A stretch of 64,000 bases of DNA, taken from positions 7,130,001-7,194,000 of the forward strand of contig NC_063988.1 of assembly GCF_932276165.1 (NCBI RefSeq), written 5' to 3'. How positions within the stretch are numbered: the stretch's first letter is position 1; the number at the start of each line of letters is the position of its first letter. This DNA comes from Plutella xylostella (lineage: Eukaryota > Arthropoda > Insecta > Lepidoptera > Plutellidae). Shown here piece after piece: positions 11,707 to 24,700 of the stretch. The position numbers and the translations under genes are program-made. The notes under the pieces were generated by a model, which saw nothing but the letters and a program-made list of their open reading frames with translations, searched no databases and was not told the DNA's origin.

Positions 11707-14700
11707 ATGAAGCTCTGGCTGGCCCTGGCGCTCGCGGGCGCGCTGGCCCTCGCCGCCGCCCTGCCCCGGACCAGGGTGAGTACACCCCGACCATTCACAG
11801 CCTTCAGTGATACAGTGATTCCCCCGTGGTTACAACTCCAGTCAGACTGCAACGGACAGGTGTTTGGGAGTGATGTGCTTCGGTTAATCGGTGATGATGA
11901 TGAGGTCGCTAACTGTCGCGGAGATTAACTTTGAAAATAAATTGAACGCATTAGTTTTTTCCGTTACATGGCTGTTATGTGTTGTGATTGTGATGATGCT
12001 GTAAACAGATGCTGGCTTATCGATAGATGCTACCGGTCGTTGCCGTCAGCTTTCACATACCACATTTACACTTTAACATTAATTGTTTATCTAGCACACT
12101 ACACTGCACAAGCAGTTAACATTCCTGTACCTAGTGTTCACACCTCTTCGCATTCTTATAAGATTTATCAATAAATGTAGATGAACATAAATTACTACTT
12201 GGACATCTGACTAAATAAGTACTTACGTACTTAACAAAATTACTATGACAGTGAAAAATATAAAGTAAAGTAAGATCAAACAACTTAAAATTAGTGTAAA
12301 ACTTATAATAATATAAATAATAAGTTGTTAGTAATTAAAAGTGGGTAGGTCAATCTCAGAGGCTGTTGAGTTAATGAGGCTACTTTATCTTTTTCTAAAC
12401 ATTTTCGCTGTGATAAGTGTACCTACTCCAGTTCATTGAGTTAAGATGTCAATGAATAAATAAGGAAAAATCTGCATTTATTGATAATCGTACACTAACG
12501 ATTATATGTCGATGTCACGGTGCCTGAGAACAACGAGGACTTACGAAACGGACGATTAGTGTGACGACCCATCTGCTGTAATCTTTTTAATTTCAGTAAC
12601 AAGTTAACACCTAACGTCGTATGAATTATTAGAAATCTAAATTGTTAAACGCTCAGCGATTTCTCACCCAGTCGGTAAATACAAAATTAGGGATGATATA
12701 TACTTACCTTGTTACACCCATATACATTTAAGTATCCGGTGCGTAATTATCATGAAAATCATATGATTATGTAAAATGTTCATATTCCTACAACAATACA
12801 GGCTATAATACCATGTTCATACATAGCAACCCTTATACTTGATTATTTAAATAGTTTCTGCTTATTTTATACGTTACTTTCAATAAAATAATTCATCAAT
12901 ATTCAAATTTTTCCTGCTTTGTGAAATGTGGCGGTGCTACCTTACCCATATTCAACTGAGGGCGGGCGCCGCCCTACGTTTTGTCGCTCACCTGTTACCC
13001 CAGGGCAGGGCCAGGGCAGTTATATTTGTTTATAGACATAAATCTGGGCAGTGTGTGTATTTGTAATGAATTATCTGGACCGTAAAATAATAAATCATAA
13101 ATAACCATAAGTATCATATTTGTAACTATTCATTACTTTTAAAAGAGAATATCACACTGTAACGAAATCTTCTCTTGCCCAGCGTTAATTTTCAGTTGAT
13201 GTTAGTATAGTGTATACTGTAGATATATTGATGTATCTGTACATTTATTAAAATAGCTAACTTTTTATTTAAAGGGGAAGGGCACTCTTTGAATTTAGTT
13301 TTGAACGAAAAATTAAGACGTAAGGCATTGGTCTAAATTAGGATCACGATAAAAATGCGATTTGATTATGAATTGAATATTATCACAATTTTCATGATTA
13401 GCCTTCTATTGCGAATATTGCGATGCAAAGCTCGATAGTATACTAAGTTGCTATTATAGGTAATAGAAAAATGTACTTACTTAGCTATTTTTTTCAAAAT
13501 TAACCAGTGATAAAGTTTTATTACATGCAACTACCTAATTATGACAGTTAACTATACATTGAGTAAATCGAGCTACCAAGAGTATCGTAGTTAAACAGAG
13601 AGCTTTAAAAAAACAGGAAAATTTTGGGTAGGTAGGTACCTTTTTGCGAGCCACCGAGCGAGGGCGGGCGGCGCGGCCCTGCGACCACGACGCGACGCGA
13701 CGCTTGTTTCTAATTTGGTATTTAATTATTTGCGATGGCGAATGAAGACGTTTTAAGTATTTTGTTTATGTTTTGTGTCGACCCGTCGCCTTTGCCCACC
13801 GTCTGCCGTCCATTACGTCCGCAACGCATGAGTCACACCCTCAGCTTTAGATAGGCCTACCTACTTACGCAATAGAACGTTAAGATTGATAAGCCGGTTC
13901 CGATTTGTACTCGACAAATGGGATCAAAGACCTTTATTTTGACAGTGGCAGTGCGTGCGGTATCAGCGCTTCCTGCTGGGGAGGTCGTGAATTTGCGCGA
14001 TAATCTGTAATATTCCGTCGTCGCCCATTGATATGATGCGTCATGCGTCACTGGGAGTGGGCCGCATGCGCCGGATACGCTCAAGGGCACTACGGACCAC
14101 GGCACGAGGCCGGACCCACGCCCTGGACTGCAGTCAACAAGGTGGCAGCTAATGGACGTTCATTGCAGTGCACGTCAGCTTTTTCCGTCCGTTGACTTCG
14201 TTATCATCGCGTTCGTTGTATGTTGTATAGTGATCAAAATCGGTCTCAGGTAGACTAGTTCATGCCTAATCATGCGTGTTATTGTGACTTGTTGCCAAAA
14301 TTTGATTTGAGAAACTTAACGTAAGCAGTGACCGGTATACATACATAATTTAATATATTGTCTCACTTTACACACATAATATTTAATAAAGGTCTTAGAC
14401 AAGTAAGGGTACAAAGTACATAACATACATAATATCGTTTCGTTGCACCTTAATCTACGTCTCCCACGCCACTCAGCCATCAATACTTCATGACGACGAC
14501 GTCAGTCCCTATATCATGCGAAAAGCGGTCAACTTCACACTGCCCTTACCTCATTAATTTATCATTATTATACCAATAATTTTACTAGAAAATACCAGAT
14601 AAGTAAGTAACTTCAAAACCGACTCCAAGATAAGTAGGTAATTAACGCATGACATGACGTGCGTAAATTGACTACCTATTGTTTTTTTTCCACGGACACA

Positions 14701-16207
14701 CAAGGGATCATTGACGCAATTTGACCCTTGCTGACAAAATAAGGTTATCAACAAATGATACGAAGGCAAGAATTATATTGAAATATGGGTTAAAACTGCA
14801 CTATAAAAATCAAACTTTCCTCTTTATGATAAGTATGTAGATGAGTCCACATAATTATAACACGCAATAAGTATGTACATATAGCGGGCGCTCCAGTAAA
14901 CCTAAAAAGATACTCATACATGTATAGACCTAGCCTAGGCTTTAAGCACTTAGGTAACTTATTCTGAAAGCATCGAAAATTTTTTGCCTACCCAAAGCGG
15001 ACCATACCTATACCTACATAATACTTTTTTGAAAAGTTTTCCTTCCACATTTCCACATATTCGGATTTTGTATTCGTTGATGTCAATGGAATATCTACCA
15101 TAGAATTTCAGGGATTTAGACCGAAAGAAAAAGAAATCTAAATTTTAACCTTTCGTTCGGGCTAAATCCATGAAATTTTCATGTCTTTCAATTTTGCTTA
15201 GATTTTCGTCATAGTTTTGTTACATGGTTTTAAATTTTAAATGTACCAGTGTACCTATGTCTGCACCGGGGTGGCTCTGTTCCTAAGCATGGGGTACCGT
15301 GTAACCTCAGCTAACTGCCAGTAAACAACCTATTTGTGCCACCCCTATAAAGTCTACAATTAACAACGTACCTCACACCGATTACTATAACGTGTGCATT
15401 TCCTTGTTCCAGCGTGCGTTACCCGAACAGTCGGGAGAGTCCACCTCCAAGCCGCGCCAGGCGTGCGCGCACCAGACGCCCTGCGGCTGGTCTATTTACA
15501 AGCCTCAGTCCAGGATCATAGAGCTCAATGTCACTAATACATAGTAAGTTCAAGTTTTTGTACTGTCGTTTAAGCCTATTCTAGAGGCCTTCGGGTAGCT
15601 TGAAAACATCTGACAGTCGAGTTGCCCACTTACCCGACAACTCTCTCAGAACTAGCTTGCCTGTGTTGGGGTCCACCAACCCGCACTATGCTAACGTAGC
15701 TAGGCCTAGAACCCTTCCTTCATTGGAAGGAGACCCGTGCCCCAGCAGTGGGGACGTGATGGGTCGTGATGATGACTGTCTTCTAGAAAGGGTTGGGTTA
15801 TAGGTACGGGTAACTATGGCCTATGGGTAGCCCTGAAATGTGTACTTAAGCCGGTTTCAAGGCATTTTCTTGCATGTAGTACCTAATGATTTTTTGAAAA
15901 TTTTATAAGTAAGTACTTATACACCACAAAGATTTTCAATTTGTCACCAACTCCAAACATTTGACCAATTTCGATGAAAAATGTTGACTTAAACCAAAAC
16001 CCCAATTTTATGAGTTCAAAACGTCTTTAACTTACCAATCCGTGCCTTCACACCACCCTTCTCTGCATCCACAGTTGCGTGTGCGAGCCGGGCCTGTCCT
16101 GCGTGGTGACAGAGGACGACACGACGGCCTTCGCTTACGTGTACCACTGCCGCAGCCGCGACGACGACCACTACATACTGGAGCCGGCCGGCGGAGGCCA
16201 CCTCTAG
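11707..16207 (+). CDS. Small secreted six-cysteine protein, paralogue 1 (unrecognised family)
   Basis: Coding exons 11707-11775, 15413-15543 and 16075-16207; 333 nt, 110 aa, complete. Exon 1 encodes a classic signal peptide (MKLWLALALAGALALAAALP). The mature part has six cysteines in the pattern C-x5-TPC...YC-x-C-x4-LSC...Y-x-C, including QACAHQTPCGW, YCVCEPGLSC and VYHCR. The second junction splits a Tyr codon (TA|T). The paralogue at 21780-26489 has the same 69-nt first exon, the same phases and the same cysteine pattern, supporting both models. I do not recognise the family. Six cysteines suggest three disulphides in an extracellular ligand, inhibitor or immune peptide, but no role can be assigned from sequence. 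Intron 1 is 3.6 kb; intron 2 contains an R1 repeat. Confidence 0.85.
11776..15412 (+). other. Intron 1 of the first secreted-protein gene
   Basis: Bounded by GTGAGT and a CCAG acceptor. It holds AT-rich sequence with GC-rich patches at about 12955-13015 and 13650-13705, but no recognisable exon or complete transposon. Long first introns in small insect genes often carry enhancers; that is inference. Confidence 0.5.
15575..15775 (-). repeat. R1 dispersed repeat, within intron 2
   Basis: Reverse complement of the R1 copy at 1890-2280, uninterrupted here, which shows what the pre-insertion sequence looked like. The open frame across it is incidental. Confidence 0.75.
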
Positions 16208-18180
16208 TACTCCAAGGAACCACACCACGGATAGCTTACTCATCACGTTAGGTGCTGAAGGTTTCGGTAGTTTATGCAGACGGGTTTTTGCGGTTTCTTT
16301 TATCGATTGCGATGCGTATCTGTTTGGTCTGTCATTTGTTTCATCATAGTGACAAGTGCGCGGTGCGTGCGCTGAATGTAAGATAAGAGATAACGCATTT
16401 TTTTCTTGTGTGCGTAAACTATCGGAACTTGTAGCAAAACTGATTACAGACCCATTTGAATCAGTTTTTCACTGAAAAGTTGGCTAGCAGAAAATCCCAG
16501 TAGAGATCTTCTGCGGTTGATTTATGATTTTGACACATCTTTACCAATATTCCACTGTAAATGCAGTATGACTTCTCCGGAATTGACTTCGGAATGATAT
16601 TCTTTCTGTCTGATTCCGAATGGATTGATTTTGCCCGGCCAATGACGATGGGTGATTATTACTCTTATAACAAATGTAGGATCATTTTGCCATTTATTAG
16701 CCCTTATAGGTAACTCCAAAAATTTGTAATTGTTATAGTAAATATTATAAACCCAACTCTTGTATGTTGAGGGTTTTACAAATGTACCTAGATTTATAAA
16801 ATTGAAAAAAAAACGTCGTCATTTTGGATGGGCACTATCAATTTATATCGGAAAGTGTAGTTTCCGAACTAAAGTTAACTGTGAGTTAAACAATGGCACA
16901 AGTACAATAGCTGTGGTGATTTTAGTTTACACATTACGAACAAGTATTCCGCCTTTCATTATACTTTTATTTATGGTCGAACGTTAATTTAAATTCATTT
17001 CATCATCGTGCTAAGTTTGATACTCCTATACTTACACACATTACTTACTACTTTTTTACATAGACGCATAGATAATGAATCGACATTATGGCTCGATGTA
17101 TTAGTTAAGACCAAAGCATGTAGGTTTTAGTTGTACTTATAGTTTTTATTGACTAGTTAATTTTTATACTTATTATATTATAGTTAAGGTTACATGTTTA
17201 TTACTATTCAGATTTACTTGAACACTTCAGTTTTTCACATTAATTGTATTTAAGTACGTACCTACCAATCCATGGTTCACTGAAGAGATTATCTGAAGTT
17301 TACGTATATTGCACTTTCAAATAGGTATTGATACCTAATGTAGAATATTATGTACTTACTGATTAGAGTTAGACACCTCGCATTCATATTAGTATGTAGA
17401 TAAACACAAACCACATAAATAGTCAGTTATTCTCAGTAATAATAGGTTACAGCCTATTCCTCACCTAGAACATGTATAAAAATGAAAACTACCTACCTAC
17501 AATCAAGTACATAATAGTTATGTAATAGCCAATAAGACATATTTGATTATCTATGTCTATTTCTCTGGGAATTATGAATATAGTGTTGACTTTCTGAGCA
17601 GTGCTACTTATAGAATCTGGATAAAGTTGATTGTACATAATATTATAATTATGTAGTACCATACCATTCTGTATTCTGAGGTAGGTATCAACTTATTTTT
17701 TTAGTAAATGTATTCACATGACCTGTTTACAAACGGGACGCCAAAACGTAATTTTAAAGTTCCTATTTAATTTTAAGTCGAGCAAAATACAGAATAAATT
17801 AGTGCTTAGCTTAGTTGACATTCATGATACTTACCAATTACTTATTTAAGTATTGAGAAATGTAGAACGCCGATTAGTTTTGACATTTAAATAAAATATA
17901 AAACAATAAATAAATAAGTGCAGTTTTAATTGATACATCCCTTGTTCGACTTTAGTGTTTGTCTTCTACTAGTACTTCACAACCCAACTTAAAAAAACCG
18001 GCTCCATGGAAATCGCAAAAAAACAAGTGGACTAATTTTTTGGGACAAAGTAAGTATGTTATGTACCTATCAGAAAGATTTTTCTCGCGTCCCCCTTATA
18101 ATTTTTCTCCTCTTGATGCCACGGGCATCAGCATTGTTCAGCAAAGATAAATGATTCCAATACCTATCACGTTCTTAAAA
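16208..18180. other. 3' flank of the first secreted-protein gene and intergenic sequence
   Basis: Contains the 3' UTR of unknown length and AT-rich DNA with several AATAAA motifs around 17888-17915. A short ORF at 17959-18150 is weakly reminiscent of a pogo-type transposase fragment, but too little is present to call. Confidence 0.4.
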
Positions 18181-18189
18181 TGGACAATA

Positions 18190-18640
18190 CAGTATCATAT
18201 ACAGTATTGTGCAAATTAATGTGAACACGAGTGAAAATTTGAAAAATATACATTTATTAGTGTTAAAATAAAAAAACAGAGATATATTAATGCAATTTAA
18301 GATGTTTTAATAGAAAATGTGTCCTCACTGGTTTTTATAACTTCTTCAACACGTTTTGGCATAGAATCGACAAGGTTTTAACAGTTTTCTGATATTTACT
18401 GGTCTAAAAAACTTGTATGAATTACAGCCTCAATCATTTTAGTTTTTCTTGTGCAATCCGTTTTACGAAGTCTAACTTTCATGATGGCCCACTTATTTTC
18501 AATGGGATTAAGTGCCGGTGAGTTCTCTGGCCATCCAAAGGCATGATATCTTGTTGTCCTTGAAATATTTAAGCATAATCGTCGACACGTGGAATGGAGC
18601 CGAATTTCGTTGAAAAACTTATTGACCGTTAGCATCAATT
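18190..18640 (-). pseudogene. Tc1-like transposase remnant, C-terminal part
   Basis: The minus strand encodes FGWPENSPALNPIENKWAIM, the conserved block around the last catalytic acidic residue (E of NPIEN) of Tc1 transposases, then a further family-like tail ending in VDSMPKRVEEVIK. That tail is interrupted by two in-frame stops, so the copy is dead. The element end ACAGTATTGTGCAAATTAAT at about 18198 resembles a Tc1 terminal repeat. The N-terminal DNA-binding part is missing. Confidence 0.82.
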
Positions 18641-18853
18641 AGGGATAAGAAGATAAAGAGGAAGAACGGGAGGGTAGTAGTAGGGTATGGGCATTGCCTA
18701 CCCCCTTGATTTATATAGTTTTGAGAAACATTCTGACCCTTGTCTATAATAATGTCCTATGGACATTTCGAATGCTTTGGTGAGCCATTTCGTTATGTCG
18801 TGTTGTCTATCTCACCTGTTGCAGTTGGATTCACCTAGGTTATGTGAATAAAT

Positions 18854-18872
18854 TGTGTGTGTGTGTGTGTGT
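18854..18872 (+). repeat. (GT)n microsatellite
   Basis: A simple run of GT dinucleotides downstream of the Tc1 remnant. Confidence 0.9.
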
Positions 18873-19321
18873 ATGTTCTGGTAGTTTTTCTGGTAGTGTC
18901 ACATACATAAATAAATATAAAAAAACGGTCCGCATTTTTTAACTGTCAAACCGTTTAAACTTCTACCTAAGGTCAAGCATTATTGTACTGCATTGTAGTT
19001 ACTAATGAATAAAGTACTTAATAAAATCTTCTAACCGAACTAATTCAAAGTAAGAGCTCAGTGGTAAAAGAGGGGTGTTATTCGTAGAAACGTTTCTTTT
19101 GCACTGACACTCCGTGCATCTATTAGTACGTACTATCTAGTACTATCTATTGTACTAGAGCTACAAAATTACTTTAATATAACGCCATCTCTGTAAGGAT
19201 ACCAGAACTGCCCATATATCGAGTTCCCCACAAACACAAGGGTTACTTAACTGGACAATCCAATGTGCTTCAGATGGTAACCACGGTCTGATGATGGAGC
19301 TGTAAGATGACCGTAGTTCCC

Positions 19322-19420
19322 CTTGACAAATCATCATCACGACCCAACACGCCCCCGCTGCTGGAGCACGGGTCTCCTTCCAATGAAGGAAGGGTTTAAT
19401 TTAGGCCTAGTCCACCAATG
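19322..19420 (+). repeat. R1 dispersed repeat, short copy
   Basis: Contains the R1 core GGGTCTCCTTCCAATGAAGG and the following TTTAGGCCTAGTCCACC segment, then diverges. Confidence 0.75.
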
Positions 19421-21640
19421 AAAGTAGGTATACTTAATGTGTATTGTATATGTTTGATAGCTAGTGTGGTTAAAAGCTATCAAAGAATTTGTTGCCGTTA
19501 GTTTCTCAAACATTCAGTCACGTAAGATAACTTTCGAGATAATTTTTTAACTTCTGACTCTGACTATTGAAAAATCCGCCCTAAGTAAATCAATTTTAAT
19601 TCATTGGGGTTATCAATATGATCCTTCTTGAATTGCTGCTGTTAAACCACATTTATGGCGGACTGTTGTATTGCCGATCCAGGGTTATGTGGTTGCTTAG
19701 TTTACAATTAGTAGTTTTAAGTAGGTATCTCTTTAAATAACATGACGGGCACATCTGAAAGATCAAAGACAACCATCGTCATTAAAAAAATAGTTCTATG
19801 ATGGTTCTACGACATGAAAACTCTCGAAAAAAACCCTATTTTTTAAAGAATTTAAAAGTCCTTCTGTGTTGTCGAAAGGGGGTGACTTTCGGCTTTATTC
19901 CAACCTATACCTACCCTAAATGGGATAGTATAACAAATAAAACTAATAAAAATAGTCTGCAAAGACGTCGCACCTGTAAGTGTGCCTCCAACCTGTTAGA
20001 CAGATGATCTTCGTGGGAGTGGGAAGCCGCTGGGTGCAACTGGTGCAAGTGGGGAGCCGCTCGGGACCGCAGGGAAGCCTGTAAGTATGTGCAAAAACTA
20101 CCAGAATATATGGGTGCTTTCCCACTAGAGAAGTGCTAGCGTAGCACTCAGCGATGTTGTGAATGCCTTTGATACCCATCAATCATATTCATTGGTGCAC
20201 AACGCATAACATTTATTACGGAGACGGAAACGTAGACACATCTTTGGAGCATAAATGCATATCACATGTCTGGTGGAGAAAAAGCTCCGTAATAACATTG
20301 CTTTTTATGTGAAAATTTTGTTAGTATCATCATCATTCTACCATATAGCTAGGTAGCTATATACCCTGTAGGGTTCACTTAAGTAGGTACTTTACCGTAG
20401 TATAATTTTCGCTATAGTTAAAGAATACGTTCAGCAAAACCGCAGGAATGCAGCAGGATTATGTTATGATCGCTCAGCGTCTCGTGTCATGTCATATTCA
20501 GGTCACAGCGACGTAAACACATAAATTAACATTTCGTTATCATCACTGTCCGTAATGGTGAATGGGACATCGCTTATTGTAGTTTACTCTTTACGCGAGA
20601 TACAGGATGTTTTTTAGGCGATAAGATTATTAACAGTAACTCATTCTCATTATTCTTAGCTGCGACCGGTTTGCAGTCAAAGTAATGTCGGACCATAAAA
20701 CTATTTATTGCAGTTCACGGAATAGTACTTAACTTGCAGTTGGTGCTAAAATTGTTTGCGCTGACCGACATGGGTACTAACTCGGGTTGTTAAAGATGGA
20801 ATGTTGATGGACACTACCTACCTCGAAATAGAATTACTTAATGGTTACAATCGAACAAAACAGGCTTTCAGCCTTCGGAAACCGGCCTTTGCCATCCAAT
20901 GCTTTTCCCAAGGGATCAGTCTGAACAACCGTTTGTTTGTAAGTAAGTAAATAAGACATTCAAAACTCGGTCAGCATTACTTAAATATTTTCTCAGGCCG
21001 GTATTCGAGTCCTGCTCATCCGGCCAACGCGCCGACACGACAGGACACATCACATTTTATATGTAAGTTCCTACTAATTGACACAAAAATAATAAAATCT
21101 ACACAGCCATCTGCTAAATGAAGAAAAGAGACCAATAAATAATAATTGCTTGCAGGTATTTATGTAGTGCAATACAAACATGCCTACCAATTTGGCTTTA
21201 CGGCTTTACTTGCAAAAACGCATAAATGTCAGCATGTGTGCCATAAATGCAGTGACGTATGCACCTTGTGTTCGATAACCAATGGCGGTGGCGGGAACAA
21301 TCGGCCGTAAACCGCGCGGAGTGCCGCCTCAGCACTTCCCTCACTAGCAGTGTCTCGGAGCGACAGGCCTGCGCCGGTGGTGGCCACGTGGCCTGCTGGC
21401 GAACCCTGAGCCCATTCAACTCTTACTGCACCTAGACAGACACATTTCAAAGCAAATAGCGCGAGTGCAGCATTGTTTAATTATGCAAATGTGTGCGGTG
21501 CATGTGTTAATTCGCAGTTTTGCGCCGTGCGACAGCGCAACATAGATTTCACGTTTTGATCCTTTTCTTTCAAAACATTCACTTAGCCTTTTAGCCGACA
21601 GTACTTCCTGATGTTGTGTCAATGTCATGTCAGCATTAGT
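19421..21640. other. Intergenic, upstream of the second secreted-protein gene
   Basis: No gene recognised. Composition becomes strongly GC-rich from about 21665 into exon 1 at 21780, resembling the upstream region of the paralogue. Confidence 0.45.
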
Positions 21641-21779
21641 TAATTTGTGGATAAGAGTTGCCCCGTGTAGTTTGGGGTCCGGCCGGCCGGGGCGGGCCGG
21701 GTGCGTGGGTGATGGGGCAGTGTGTCGGGCGGTGCCGGGGGGCGCGCACCGGGACCCCGGACCAGGACCAGCTCGCGCC

Positions 21780-24700
21780 ATGAGGCTGCTGCTGCTGCTG
21801 CTCGCGCTCGCGGCGCCCGCAGCCGCCTCCGTGCTCACCGTGGTCAAGGTCAGTTCTGTTTGTTTTAAGGTTACCTACATGTTTGCAGTGGCCGCCAGCG
21901 ATGACTCTTAGATAAAAGGGAGGATAGTGATTTTATGTTCTTTGAGTTTAAGGAATATGGATAGCAATAAAATTGTATTAGAAGGAAAAATTGTAGGTGG
22001 GTAAGTACAGAATCAGAGTTGTGGTAGTTATACGTACTATAAATGATCTAGACTAGGTGTAGGTTTCCCTTTGTAAATAGGTAGGTACCTAATCATGAGG
22101 AAGTCGATAAGAACGATCATTTGACCGGCCATGACTGTACTTTCATGATAAGTGTTGTTTTGGTACATAAAGTAAGTTGTTATGTTCATTTTGCTATTAC
22201 TGTAGAACATGTGTATATATTTTGTTCTGAGAAAAGTTTTTGTCAAGTAGGTATTTATTATGTAATCTTGTTTTTAATTATTCCATTGCTAATAACATTT
22301 TAATCTTAGATAGTTTTGGACTTTTAGACAAATTCAACTAAGCTTTTAGAATTAAATTATGTATTCTATTACTATTACTCGTATTTAGGTAGGTAAGTAA
22401 GTAGGCACCTCAACACAACGGAAGGAGGTAGTAGGTATAAGTATTTATGGCAACAAAAGGCACAATACCGGATGCAAATAAGAATAGGTCACAACACGTC
22501 ACCTCAGATAACGAGAATATTACTTATCGAAAAAGAGATTATCTATCGCAGACGACCTAGATAATACCTATATGCATAATAAAGGCAAATACCTAGGTAG
22601 GTGCATGTTCAAACTTCTTACTTAAAACATATCAATGAACCTATAATAGCTGTCGACCCAATATTATGTATTGTTATAGAAGTGGCAGTGGGTCGGTCAT
22701 GTATGTCGTAGAACCAAAAGCAGTAGGATGGACGAATTCTCGAGTGGACACCATGCACGCATCACAATGTCGAGTGGACGATTGTATGCTGATAATGATG
22801 ATGAATAGAAGCCAATAAGTTTAAACATCTGAAGAATATAATAATATAAATATAAGCTTTCGGAAACTTTAAGTTCAGTTCAGCTCTGCATGGCTCTAAT
22901 GTCCCGTATTGCGAATTGCGATAGTTATGAGTAACTATACTCTGTCCATTATATATTATTGGTTGACATTCGAAATCCCATACATATTTGACGACTGCAA
23001 AGGAAAACCAACTTTACTTACCAGACATAAGGAAACGTCTAAAATACAATAACATAGTGGAAGCTCTATAGGTAGGTAATTTTTATTTTTTTTAATAATA
23101 AAATAATATTTTTTTATAAGTACTTACCTACATATTATATATAGATACATAAGGCCTGCGCAGACGAGGTACGGTTCTCCGCCCGGGACTTCGCGATAAA
23201 GATCTTTTATAAATTATGGGGTAATTAAGGTACTTTAAGTCGAATTATCGAATAATGCATTTAACGCATTATTCGATAATTTTTTTATATCGACGATTGA
23301 CAAAGTGTCCGGAGGATAGTATCTCGTCTGCACAGTACATAACTACCTAAGTAGTAAGTAGTATATCTATTGTCGCTAGAAGGTTTCCCCAGACCGGGAT
23401 AAAAAGTTTTAATTAATAATGTGCTGTTTTATTTTATAATACTTAGATACTGTAAAGTTACATCTAAACCCATTTCGATTTTAGTGCATGAAAGTATAAT
23501 AATTAACACTGTGCAGGTTACACGGTCCACTGTCCACTGCTTGACATTTCCGACGTTTCGAAATTATTTTTTGCATTATTTTACAAAGGAATAAAAAGAG
23601 GACATGGCATAAAAATCGGTACTTAAAAATATATCGTCGTCTCTTTTTAACTTATTGGTGTTATCCTACGTAAAAAAAGGACAACAGTAGTTTTGTCTTT
23701 GCCTAAAATTACAACATTGCGACCGGTCGCCATGTTGATTGACATCCAAACACAAGGTACTTCAGCTGTCAAACAATTTGTTTGTTTACATTTTTCAAGA
23801 AAAAAGCCGCCATTTTAATTGACACCAAAGTTTAGGTAGGCGCATTTTTTTCGTGGATATGCCATGTCCTCTCTTTATTCCTTTGTCAATGATTTTTTGC
23901 AAATACAAAAGAGGATTGTCAATGTCATGCATGGTGAATTAAGCTGATAGGTAGTTTTGAATGACTTTAAAAATGAGGAGGAGAAGGTTCTCAGTCCGTA
24001 TACAGTTATTTCGGTTTCCTATTGTCGATAAGTATTAAATTTAATAATCAAATAACCCAAAAAAACCTAAGGGCTAGTTTTTCGATGGTCAGATAAATGT
24101 TACTTTGTGACTTTGACTTTTTTCGGATAAAAACATTTTATTTCATGTCCGTAAGGCGTTTAAATCTCGAGATATGATTTTTTATCGTACTTATCTAAAA
24201 CTTTAAAATGGCCGCCATTTCTAGAATATTGAGATTTGACCCCACATATGGGGGTGATTTCTCGATGATATCACTCGTAGAATACACCCTTAATGTTTGT
24301 CGGGTTCGAACATGGTTCGAAAAACTACACATTGTATAAAAGCCTCGAGAGGTCACATCATATTTTTTTATGTCAATAAAATACCGACCTCTGTTTACCA
24401 AGTAAACCTACGCGCGTGATAGGTCGCGACTCACGAACCGTTTTTTTAAATAAAATAAAAGGAAATAATTAAGTTGTAAAAATAAAATGTTATTGTAATA
24501 AGTAATTTTTTTTCAAGGGGGGGAAAGATAAGTATTAAGTAACTTGTATACATTCATCTTCACAACCCATCACGTCCCCACTGTTGCTGCACGGGTCTCC
24601 TTCCTATGAAGGCAGGATTTTAGGCTTGTCGAAACAGTAAACGGCGGGCTCCACACCTTACTGTGCCGTCTAAAGCACGGAAACGCTCAGAAAAAAAACA

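Noticed and set aside
21416..21911. 143-aa minus-strand and 94-aa plus-strand ORFs around the start of the second secreted-protein gene
   Set aside because: Caused by the GC-rich promoter and exon 1; the only supported start is the signal peptide ATG at 21780.
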